From the NCBI GenBank assembly GCA_023427865.1, contig JAEYZV010000236.1:1-5100 (forward strand): DNA of 5,100 nt, in the 5' to 3' direction. Below are positions 1-5,100 of the stretch, piece after piece. The DNA comes from Acidobacteriota bacterium. GTDB lineage: Bacteria; Acidobacteriota; Vicinamibacteria; Vicinamibacterales; Vicinamibacteraceae. The position numbers and the translations under genes were made by a program. How positions within the stretch are numbered: position 1 is the first letter of the stretch; every line of letters starts with the position of its first letter. Below the pieces are notes generated by a model, which did not search any database, was not told the origin of the DNA, and saw nothing but the letters and a program-made list of their open reading frames with translations.

Positions 1-256
1 CGCACACGGTGCTGCCGGAGTAGTACTGCGTGAAGCGCGTGCCCTCGGCGGCAAGGCGGTCGATGTTCGGCGTGCGGAATCTCTGCTGGCCGTACGACGA
101 CAGGTCACCCCACCCGAGGTCGTCGGCATGGATCAGCACGACATTGGGTCGTCGGGGCGCGGCCGACGAGGCGGGTTGCGATGCCGGTGTGCCTTGCGCG
201 AATGGAAGCGCAAGCATGCCCGTCACGACGAGAGCGAACGCGAGCCTCAGACGCAT
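1..256 (-). CDS. Type I sulfatase, exported, 5' part only (runs off left edge)
   Basis: Partial gene read leftward from an ATG at 256-254; 85 codons lie in the window and there is no stop. The product begins with a Sec-type signal peptide (Arg at residues 2 and 4, hydrophobic stretch about 5-20, plausible cleavage after the AFA at 18-20). The sulfatase/alkaline phosphatase-superfamily opening follows: RPNVVLIHADDLGWGD at 36-51, whose Asp45-Asp46 are the expected calcium ligands, then TPNIDRLAAEGTRFTQYYS at 62-80. The last complete codon is Cys85 in SGSTVC. In this family that is the cysteine of the C-x-P/S-x-R motif which is oxidised to formylglycine, so it would hydrolyse sulfate esters outside the cytoplasm. 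The rest of the motif lies outside the window. No clear Shine-Dalgarno precedes the ATG. The substrate cannot be told; the nearby arabinofuranosidase gene suggests a sulfated glycan, which is inference. The family call is firm, the exact subfamily is open. Confidence 0.9.
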   Translation of the reverse strand, partial: MRLRLAFALVVTGMLALPFAQGTPASQPASSAAPRRPNVVLIHADDLGWGDLSSYGQQRFRTPNIDRLAAEGTRFTQYYSGSTVC

Positions 257-321
257 CGAGGAAGACTAAACCAACTCCACGCCGGCGGCGGAGCGGGACG
301 CCCGGGACCGGGCGGGACGGC

Positions 322-381
322 CGGACCGGCGTGCGGGTTCGTAGACGGCGGGCCTTGCCCGACGGGCAGACCGTCGCCCGA
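322..381 (+). repeat. Palindromic intergenic repeat, degenerate copy A
   Basis: This stretch is a direct repeat of 541-600, offset about 218 bp. Positions 340-372 match 558-590 at 31 of 33 bases, and 373-381 match 592-600 after one single-base gap. The first hairpin survives (arms 346-353 and 357-364 around a CTT loop, one mismatch). The second hairpin has lost its right arm: after 381 the sequence diverges, and the expected right end reappears only at 459-474. It resembles REP-type dispersed elements in size and fold; whether it belongs to a known family was not tested. Confidence 0.75.
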
Positions 382-404
382 AGGTCAAGGTGCGGGTTGA
401 GCCC

Positions 405-452
405 GTTCCGCTCCACGGTGAAGCCGGCCCCGAGCAGTCGTGCGAGCGGAAC
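405..452. repeat. Imperfect hairpin inside the gap of repeat copy A
   Basis: GTTCCGCTC at 405-413 is the exact inverse of GAGCGGAAC at 444-452. The stem can continue with CACG at 414-417 pairing with CGTG at 439-442 if base 443 is bulged, giving 13 base pairs around a 21-base loop. It sits between the left part of repeat copy A (ending near 381) and its displaced right arm (459-474). There is no T-run on either strand, so a classical intrinsic terminator is not supported. Confidence 0.6.
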
Positions 453-458
453 CAGCGT

Positions 459-474
459 GGGGCGACGGCTACGT
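459..474 (+). repeat. Detached right arm of the palindromic repeat
   Basis: GGGGCGACGGCTACGT here is identical over 16 bases to 601-616, the right end of the intact element. It has no left partner immediately before it. Its natural partner would be the left arm at 340-344, about 115 bp upstream. This suggests either an element split by extra sequence or a longer variant of the element. Confidence 0.65.
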
Positions 475-540
475 ATCGCAGCCGTGCCGACGTTGGACGA
501 GCATTGCGGGGGTCGTCGCGTCGGGCCCGTGCTGGCCGTC

Positions 541-615
541 CGGACCAGTGTGGGGCTCGTAGCCGTCGGGCCTTGCCCGACGGGCAGACCCGTCGCCCGA
601 GGGGCGACGGCTACG
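541..615 (+). repeat. Palindromic intergenic repeat, intact copy B with nested hairpins
   Basis: The core at 558-615 folds into a closed three-way structure. Outer arms CGTAGC (558-563) and GCTACG (610-615) enclose two perfect 8-bp hairpins with 3-base loops. The first has arms 564-571 and 575-582 around CTT; the second has arms 591-598 and 602-609 around GAG. They are joined by an 8-base linker (583-590). Positions 541-557 also resemble the sequence before copy A (322-339). A half copy lies inverted at 5066-5090. Such elements can affect mRNA stability or transcription termination, or be mobilised by RAYT-type transposases; none of these is shown here. Confidence 0.85.
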
Positions 616-684
616 TCCCGAACCCCGAATCCCGCATGGCGATGGCGTTCCGAAGGCCGACGGCCGAACGACGAAGGCCGGAGC

Positions 685-2328
685 TCACCCCATCTGCAAC
701 GAAAGCCGCGTCACCGACGCGGGCGGGAAGCGATGCGTGATTCCATCGCCGGTGCCGAGCGCGACCGCCGCATCGGCCGGAGCGACGACCGCCGGACGAT
801 CGAACGTGTTGTGCGCGTGGATGTCGGCGGCCGCCAGCACCTGCCCACGTGCCGACGATGCACGTCCGCCGCGGATGGCGATGGTCGCGTCGCAGGGCTC
901 GGTGGCATGCGGGTTCACGACCGTCAGCGTCAGCGTGCGGCCGTTGACGGACGCCGAACCCGCAAGGCCGACGAGATTGCCCTTGTCGCGCACGCGGTCG
1001 TAGCCGATGCGCGGCGCCGAGAACTGCGTGCGCAGCGCCTGCGCGCCCGCATGCGGTGCGTACATCGCGAACACGTGGTACGTCGGCGTCGTGATGAAAC
1101 GGTCCCCGTCGGTGAGGAACAGCGACTGCAGGCAGTTCACGAGCTGCGCGATGTTGGCCATCACCACCTTGTCGGCATGGCGATGGAACGTGTCGAGCGT
1201 GAGTCCGGCGACCAGTGCGTCACGGATGGTGGACTGCTGCCCGAGGTGATGGGAGGGATGCACCTCCGAGCCCGGCTTGTGCCACGTACCCCATTCGTCC
1301 ACGACGAGTTTCACGCGATGGCGGCGATCGATCTCGCCCATCACCGCCCAGTGGCCCGCGATGAGCGATTCCATGATGTCGGCCTGCGCCAGCATCTCGT
1401 ACCACTCGTCGGTCGTGTAGACGAGCGCGTCGCCCTTGCCTTCGTCCCAGTTCGTCGTCGCGCCGCGGCTGACGTTCCAGGAGTAGTGGTGCAGCGCCCA
1501 GCCCCACATGCTGCCGAGCGCGCCCTCACCCTTGGCCGTCAGGGTCGAGAAGAAGCGGCGTGTCCAGCCGAAGTCGCCCCCATTGGGCCCCGACCCGATG
1601 AACGACAGTTCGTGCCCGTAGCGCGGCACCCACGCCGTGAACTTGCGGTACTCGACCGCGTACTCGTCCGCGGTGAGGTTGCCGCCGCACCCCCAGGTCT
1701 CGTTGCCGACGCCCCAGAACCGCACGCGCAACGGCTCGGGGTCGCCGCCCGCGGCCCGCAGATCGGCAAGCGTCGTCGAACCCTGCGGCGAGTTGCAGTA
1801 CTCGACCCACTGGTAGAAGTCGCGCGCCGGCAGGCTCCGCAGGTTGGCCGCCAGGTACGGCTCCCCGCTGCACTGCCGCACGAAACGCACGAACTCGTTC
1901 GTGCCGAAATGGTTGGTGTCGTACTTCCAGGGGCCGTCCGGCCGCTGCGTCATGCCTTCGGCCCAGAAGTTCGTCCGGCGCGGCCTCGCGTTGCGCGGCC
2001 CGACGCCATCGCGCCAGTCGTAACTGTCGGCGAAGCAGCCGCCGGGCCACCGGATCACGGTCGGAGGCAGCCGCCGCATGGCATCGACGAGCGCCCGCCG
2101 GATTCCCGCGGTGTTGGCAATCTTCGAGTCTTCCCCGACCCAGATGCCGTCGTAGACGACGCCGCCGAGGTGTTCGACGAAGTGTCCGTAGACGTTGGGA
2201 TCGATGCGCCCGATCGGCTCATCCATGAGGACGTCGATCCGGGCGCCGGCCGCGGTCGTGGAGCGGGGCGCCAGCGTCATCGCCGCCCCCGCCAGCATCG
2301 TCGTTCGCAGGAAGTCACGTCGATCCAC
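685..2328 (-). CDS. Tat-exported alpha-L-arabinofuranosidase (GH51-type)
   Basis: The gene encodes 547 residues from the chosen GTG start and ends at the TGA at 687-685. An upstream in-frame ATG at 2382 would add 18 residues unlike the family and push the export signal inward. The GTG has GAGAGG (2342-2337) 8 bases upstream and places the twin-arginine motif DRRDFLR at residues 2-8, followed by a hydrophobic stretch to about 20. The catalytic barrel shows family landmarks: HFVEHLGG near 49-56, RWPGGCFADSYDWRDG at 93-108, WGVGNETWGCGG at 205-216 with Glu210 as likely acid/base, ALHHYS at 278-283, and VVDEWGTW at 342-349 with Glu345 as likely nucleophile. The C-terminal part from about 440 fits the beta-sandwich domain of these enzymes. 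GH51 enzymes release terminal arabinofuranosyl groups from arabinan, arabinoxylan or arabinogalactan. Many characterised members are cytoplasmic, so Tat export here points to a periplasmic or secreted role. The family is confident; the natural substrate is not known. Confidence 0.92.
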   Translation of the reverse strand: MDRRDFLRTTMLAGAAMTLAPRSTTAAGARIDVLMDEPIGRIDPNVYGHFVEHLGGVVYDGIWVGEDSKIANTAGIRRALVDAMRRLPPTVIRWPGGCFADSYDWRDGVGPRNARPRRTNFWAEGMTQRPDGPWKYDTNHFGTNEFVRFVRQCSGEPYLAANLRSLPARDFYQWVEYCNSPQGSTTLADLRAAGGDPEPLRVRFWGVGNETWGCGGNLTADEYAVEYRKFTAWVPRYGHELSFIGSGPNGGDFGWTRRFFSTLTAKGEGALGSMWGWALHHYSWNVSRGATTNWDEGKGDALVYTTDEWYEMLAQADIMESLIAGHWAVMGEIDRRHRVKLVVDEWGTWHKPGSEVHPSHHLGQQSTIRDALVAGLTLDTFHRHADKVVMANIAQLVNCLQSLFLTDGDRFITTPTYHVFAMYAPHAGAQALRTQFSAPRIGYDRVRDKGNLVGLAGSASVNGRTLTLTVVNPHATEPCDATIAIRGGRASSARGQVLAAADIHAHNTFDRPAVVAPADAAVALGTGDGITHRFPPASVTRLSLQMG

Positions 2329-2438
2329 GTGTGTAACCTCTCGACACCTGAAAGGGAAGTCGGGGCACTCTACACCACGCATCCCGTTCGAGGGGCCGTC
2401 CGCATTTGCCGATGGTCATCACGAACGAGCGAGGACAA
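2329..2438. promoter_or_regulatory. Divergent intergenic region for arabinofuranosidase and DUF2157 operon
   Basis: These 110 bp separate two divergent translation starts and must contain, or lie next to, promoters for both sides. Visible elements are GAGAGG at 2342-2337 (minus strand), the ribosome binding site of the arabinofuranosidase GTG, and GAGGA at 2431-2435 (plus strand), close before the DUF2157 GTG. On the minus strand a TAGAGT hexamer (about 2374-2369) is a weak -10 candidate without a convincing -35. No clear operator palindrome was seen. Confidence 0.4.
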
Positions 2439-3443
2439 GTGAACGGACCCGTGCCGGATCTGCTCGATCGAGCAGCGACACTCGAACGCGTGCAGGCGGC
2501 GGTGGCGCCGCTGCGTCCGCCGCCAGCGACCGTCGACCGCGTGCTGGCGATCGCCGCACGCACGCCCGACCCATCGGCGTGGCGGCGCTTCCTCGCGTCG
2601 GCGCTGCTCCTCCTCGGAGCAGGGCTACTGCTTTCCGGCATCGTGTCGTTCTTCGCGTTCAACTGGGCCGACATGGGCCGGCTCGCGAAGATGGGGCTCA
2701 TCGCGCTGGCGATTGCCGGCAGCGCGATCGCCGCGCTCCGCGACCCTGGCGCACTCACGGGACGGGTCTTCCTGTTTGCCGCGTCCGTCCTGGTCGGCGC
2801 GCTGCTCGCCGTGTTCGGGCAGGCATACCAGACCGGTGCGGATCCGTGGGGCCTGTTCGCGGTGTGGGCACTCCTCGTCCTGCCGTGGACGCGCGCCGCG
2901 CGCTTCACGCCGTCGTGGCTGCGCGTCATCGCGCTCGTGGCCGGGGCGTACGTGCTGAACGTCGCGCAGGTGCTCGAGCGCGACGGCTGGGACGTGACCC
3001 TCCTGCTCGGCATCGTGGCCGTGCACGTGCTCGCGGTGATGGCCTGGGAGGCGCAACGCATGCGCACGAGGCCGTGGCTCGATGACGCCTGGGCGCCCCG
3101 CCTGCTCGTCGTCGTGGCGCTGCTGGTGCTGCTGGCGCCCGCCCTCGTCGTGCTGGCCTATCCGTCGTGGGATCAACGCATCGGCGCCGTGGCGCTGGTG
3201 GTGCTCTCGTTCGTGGTCGTCCTCATCGGTGTATTCCATCGTCTGGTGCGCCCAGACGCCTTCATGCTCACCGCTGCGGCCGGCAGCGTCATGGCCGTCG
3301 TCACGACGGTGATCGGGCGGCTGCTCATGGTGACGCTGAACCTCGGGATCCTGGGACTCATGGTGATGACCGGGCTCATCGTCCTGGAGGTGACGCTCGC
3401 GGTGACCTGGCTGAGACGACAGGCCCAGGGGGAGGCGGCATGA
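2439..3443 (+). CDS. DUF2157 domain membrane protein
   Basis: This is a 334-residue polytopic inner-membrane protein of unknown function and the first gene of a three-gene operon. A cytoplasmic-looking, charged N-terminal segment (about 1-49) precedes roughly ten hydrophobic segments, near 51-75, 83-100, 108-128, 137-151, 160-179, 187-203, 221-240, 247-267, 274-296 and 298-324. The DUF2157 signature is clear: FFAFNWADMGRLAKMGL at 71-87 after the first membrane segment, then the GQAYQTGADPW stretch at 127-137. The GTG start was chosen because GAGGA lies 3 bases upstream, which is a short spacer. An ATG at 2412 or TTG at 2406 in the same frame would add 9 or 11 residues and lacks a well-placed ribosome binding site. 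The stop overlaps the next start as ATGA, so translation is probably coupled. The domain call is strong; the biochemical role is unknown. Confidence 0.88.
   Translation: MNGPVPDLLDRAATLERVQAAVAPLRPPPATVDRVLAIAARTPDPSAWRRFLASALLLLGAGLLLSGIVSFFAFNWADMGRLAKMGLIALAIAGSAIAALRDPGALTGRVFLFAASVLVGALLAVFGQAYQTGADPWGLFAVWALLVLPWTRAARFTPSWLRVIALVAGAYVLNVAQVLERDGWDVTLLLGIVAVHVLAVMAWEAQRMRTRPWLDDAWAPRLLVVVALLVLLAPALVVLAYPSWDQRIGAVALVVLSFVVVLIGVFHRLVRPDAFMLTAAAGSVMAVVTTVIGRLLMVTLNLGILGLMVMTGLIVLEVTLAVTWLRRQAQGEAA
3431..3443 (+). promoter_or_regulatory. Ribosome binding site and ATGA coupling, DUF2157 to DUF4401
   Basis: GGAGG at 3431-3435 (extended by upstream G's) precedes the ATG at 3440, whose last two bases begin the DUF2157 TGA. 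This fixes the DUF4401 start and indicates translational coupling. Confidence 0.8.
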
Positions 3444-4576
3444 TTGCGTCCCCGAGCGTACGTGCGGTCCTCGACGAGGCCGTCGCTGCCGGCGCACTTT
3501 CCGGAGACGGCCACGGCCCCGCGCGCGACGCGCTGGCGCAGGCGGCTCGCGAGCACCTCCCGTGGTACCTGCGGGTGCTCGTCGGCATGGCGGCATGGGT
3601 CGGCGCACTGTTCCTCCTGAGCACGTCCCTCGGCCTCATCGCCGCGATTCTCGGGGAACGCGTGGACGGTGCGGCGATGCTGCTCGGAATCGTGCTGATG
3701 CCCGCCGGTGTGCGGCTGCGCGCCCGCAGCGCCGGGGCGCTCGCGGGTCAGGCGGCGCTCGTCTGCGTCATCGCCGGCCAGTTGCTGCTCGTGGGCGGCC
3801 TCTCGTCGATCACCGGCTCCACGACCGCCGCCGCACTGCTCACGATCGCCTCGTCTGCGCTGCTGATCGTCGCGTTCGAGGAAGGTGTGTACCGCTTCCT
3901 GGCGACGCTGGCGATCGTCGTGGCCGTGCTCGCGATTGCGCTCGAATGGCAGGTGCCCTTCGCGCTCGGCCTCGTGACCGTCGTCGTCTCCGTGGTGCCG
4001 GTCGCGGCATGGCACGGCGGCCCGGTCGCGCTGCGGGAGCACGCGCGGCTCGATCCCGTCGCCTGGGCCTGCGTGGTGGCGATGGGCGGTCTCCTGCTCG
4101 CACAGGCGACCATCGACGGGGTGACCGGGCGCCCGGCGCAGCCCTCGGAGATCGTCGGCGTGCTGCTGCCCGCGTTGTGGCCCCTCACGCTCCTGTATGC
4201 GGGCCTGCTCGCCTGGCTTTGCGTCCGCGTCGCGCAGGATCACGGGAACACGCCCGGAGCGCCCGGGCCGAGCGCCGCGCTGGTGGCTGCACTCGCGCTG
4301 TGTCTCGTGACCCTGCCGGCGCCGGGTGTGCCCGGTGCGGTCCTGCTCGTCGTGTTCGGTTTCGACCGGCGGCGCGTCGGGCTCGCGGCGATCGGCGCGG
4401 CCTTCCTCGTCGCGTTCCTCGGGCGGTACTACTACAGCCTGTCGCTCACGCTGCTGCAGAAGTCGGCGCTGCTGGTCGCGAGTGGCGGCATCTGCCTGGC
4501 CGCGGCGAGGTATTTCGGTCGTGATGAAGGTGCGTTCGGGGAACGCGCCCTACCTCGATGGGAGGGATCGCGATGA
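3440..4576 (+). CDS. DUF4401 domain membrane protein
   Basis: This is a 378-residue polytopic membrane protein of unknown function. The start is the ATG overlapping the DUF2157 stop by 4 bp, with a GGGGGAGG-type ribosome binding site ending 4 bases upstream. The same frame stays open further upstream, but that part overlaps the preceding gene and reads as an Arg/His-rich shadow. Residues 1-42 are soluble and include PWYLRVLVG at the membrane entry. About eleven or twelve hydrophobic segments follow, between 47 and 358. The C-terminus carries the family's hallmark: PGVPGAVLLVVFGFDRRR at 295-312, then GRYYYSLSLTLLQKSALL at 328-345 with three tyrosines and an invariant-looking Lys341-Ser342, ending in a last membrane helix. 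Proteins of this family are commonly encoded between DUF2157 and GDYXXLXY genes, as here. No catalytic motif is recognised, so transport, sensing or a structural role all remain possible. Confidence 0.88.
   Translation: MIASPSVRAVLDEAVAAGALSGDGHGPARDALAQAAREHLPWYLRVLVGMAAWVGALFLLSTSLGLIAAILGERVDGAAMLLGIVLMPAGVRLRARSAGALAGQAALVCVIAGQLLLVGGLSSITGSTTAAALLTIASSALLIVAFEEGVYRFLATLAIVVAVLAIALEWQVPFALGLVTVVVSVVPVAAWHGGPVALREHARLDPVAWACVVAMGGLLLAQATIDGVTGRPAQPSEIVGVLLPALWPLTLLYAGLLAWLCVRVAQDHGNTPGAPGPSAALVAALALCLVTLPAPGVPGAVLLVVFGFDRRRVGLAAIGAAFLVAFLGRYYYSLSLTLLQKSALLVASGGICLAAARYFGRDEGAFGERALPRWEGSR
4560..4576 (+). promoter_or_regulatory. Ribosome binding site and ATGA coupling, DUF4401 to GDYXXLXY gene
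   Basis: GGGAGGG at 4560-4566 lies 6 bases before the ATG at 4573, and that ATG overlaps the DUF4401 TGA. It decides the start of the GDYXXLXY gene against the ATG at 4558. Confidence 0.85.
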
Positions 4577-5058
4577 TCACCCGCGCACTCATCGTCGTCG
4601 GACTCGTCCTGTCGCTGGCGCTTCCGGCCTGGGAGGTCGTGAAGAAGGAGCGGCTGCTCGCCAGCGGCGACACGCTGCTGCTGGAGCTCGCGCCGGTCGA
4701 TCCCCGGTCACTGCTGCAGGGCGACTACATGCGCCTCGATTACGCCATCGCGAGGCGCGTGCCGAACGGTGCGACATGGCCGCGCGACGGCGCGCTCGTC
4801 GTGCGGGTTGCCGAGGGCGGCGTCGCGGAGTTCGTGCGTCGTGACGAGGGCGGCCCGCTTGCCGGTGGCGAGCGTCGGCTCACGTATCGGATCCGACAGG
4901 GGCGCCTGCGGGGGGGCACCGACGCGTTCCACTTCCAGGAAGGCACGGGCGAGGTGTTCGAGGCAGCGCGCTACGGCGAGATGCGTGTTGCCGCCGACGG
5001 GACCGCCGTGCTCGTGGCGCTGCGGGACGCCGATCGGCGGGCCCTGCAAGCGCGCTGA
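4573..5058 (+). CDS. GDYXXLXY family membrane-anchored protein
   Basis: This is a 161-residue protein and the third gene of the operon. The ATG at 4573 overlaps the DUF4401 stop by 4 bp and has a near-ideal ribosome binding site, GGGAGGG at 4560-4566, with a 6-base spacer. The in-frame ATG at 4558 is less likely because that site would lie inside the coding region. One N-terminal hydrophobic helix (about 5-20) acts as signal peptide or anchor, and the rest is predicted outside the cytoplasm. The naming motif is GDYMRLDY at 50-57, preceded by the family's APVDPRSLLQ. A second conserved-looking block, FHFQEGTGEVFEAARYGEMRV, spans about 119-139. The function is unknown. Strict co-translation with two polytopic proteins suggests it is the exposed partner of a membrane complex, which is inference. 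Confidence 0.9.
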   Translation: MITRALIVVGLVLSLALPAWEVVKKERLLASGDTLLLELAPVDPRSLLQGDYMRLDYAIARRVPNGATWPRDGALVVRVAEGGVAEFVRRDEGGPLAGGERRLTYRIRQGRLRGGTDAFHFQEGTGEVFEAARYGEMRVAADGTAVLVALRDADRRALQAR

Positions 5059-5065
5059 GGCCGCG

Positions 5066-5090
5066 CGTCGGGCAAGGCCCGACGCCTACG
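5066..5090 (-). repeat. Inverted half copy of the palindromic repeat after the operon
   Basis: Read on the minus strand, these 25 bases match the left half of the intact element (558-582) at 24 of 25 positions: the outer arm CGTAGG, then the hairpin CGTCGGGCCTTGCCCGACG. The hairpin is perfect (8-bp stem, 3-base loop) and begins 7 bp after the GDYXXLXY stop. With no T-run it is not a classical intrinsic terminator, but its position could let it protect the mRNA end or aid termination. The window ends 10 bp later, so a second half toward the right cannot be excluded. Confidence 0.8.
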
Positions 5091-5100
5091 ACCATCAGGC

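Larger units (their letters stand above)
257..684. other. Repeat-rich intergenic region between arabinofuranosidase and sulfatase genes
   Basis: About 430 bp without a credible gene. Open frames crossing it are arginine-rich high-GC shadows with no family resemblance. It lies between the stop of the arabinofuranosidase gene and the start of the sulfatase gene, both on the minus strand, so it should also hold any sulfatase promoter; I could not pick one out. It contains two copies of a GGGCCTTGCCC-centred palindromic repeat (322-381 and 541-615), an isolated right arm (459-474), a separate hairpin (405-452), and short C/G-rich microrepeats at 617-633 (CCCGAA-type units) and at 651-659 and 672-680 (CGAAGGCCG twice). 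Confidence 0.75.

Noticed and set aside
405..452. Hairpin as an intrinsic terminator for the arabinofuranosidase transcript
   Set aside because: There is no T-run after the stem on either strand, and it lies more than 230 bp beyond the stop. A repeat-associated structure explains it better.
322..615. CRISPR array
   Set aside because: The repeats are only two, unevenly spaced, internally palindromic and degenerate, with no regular spacers and no cas genes in the window.
2369..2374. TAGAGT as a firm -10 box for the arabinofuranosidase gene
   Set aside because: It matches only 4 of 6 consensus bases and has no convincing -35 hexamer at the right distance, so it is noted as a weak candidate only.
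181..2442. 753-codon open frame on the plus strand across the arabinofuranosidase gene
   Set aside because: It is antisense to a gene with clear GH51 motifs, is extremely Arg-rich, resembles no family I recognise, and also runs through the repeat region. It is a typical high-GC shadow.
3167..3439. Upstream extension of the DUF4401 reading frame
   Set aside because: It overlaps the DUF2157 gene by 270 bp, is His/Arg-rich and unlike the family. The ATG at 3440 has a strong ribosome binding site and the usual 4-bp overlap.
2625..3608. 327-codon minus-strand open frame over the DUF2157 gene
   Set aside because: It is an antisense shadow with low-complexity charged composition, no recognisable motif, and an extent that crosses the junction of two real genes.
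3173..4243. 356-codon open frame on the minus strand opposite the DUF2157/DUF4401 genes
   Set aside because: Its composition (runs of Arg, His, Asp, Gln and Glu) is what antisense of Leu/Val/Ala-rich membrane genes produces. The opposite strand has recognised domains, coupled starts and ribosome binding sites.

Overview
This is a GC-rich window with codon use typical of a high-GC soil or sediment bacterium. Acidobacteriota (for example Vicinamibacteria/Luteitalea-like) is the best guess. That rests on the exported sulfatase and glycosidase style, heavy G/C third positions and many short palindromic intergenic repeats built on a GGGCCTTGCCC core. The taxonomic call is inference and cannot be settled from this window.

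Layout: (1) 1-256, minus strand: the 5' end of an exported type I sulfatase gene that runs off the left edge exactly at its catalytic cysteine. (2) 257-684: a non-coding stretch of about 430 bp with several copies and fragments of a structured repeat. One intact 58-bp copy can fold as two hairpins enclosed by a closing stem, and another copy looks interrupted or expanded. (3) 685-2328, minus strand: a Tat-exported GH51-type alpha-L-arabinofuranosidase, probably starting at a GTG. (4) 2329-2438: a divergent intergenic region of about 110 bp. (5) 2439-5058, plus strand: a tightly coupled three-gene operon, DUF2157 membrane protein, DUF4401 membrane protein and GDYXXLXY protein. Both junctions overlap (4 bp, ATGA) and the second and third genes have strong ribosome binding sites. 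(6) 5059-5100: an inverted copy of half of the same palindromic repeat, 7 bp after the last stop.

Functionally, the left half looks like part of a polysaccharide-degradation neighbourhood: a sulfatase to remove sulfate esters and an arabinofuranosidase to remove arabinose side chains, both exported. The right half is a conserved but functionally uncharacterised membrane module: two polytopic proteins plus a membrane-anchored extracytoplasmic protein, presumably acting together. Nothing in the window shows CRISPR, tRNA, rRNA, transposase or phage genes. The least-explained items are the DUF2157/DUF4401/GDYXXLXY module and the composite repeat architecture at 322-615.
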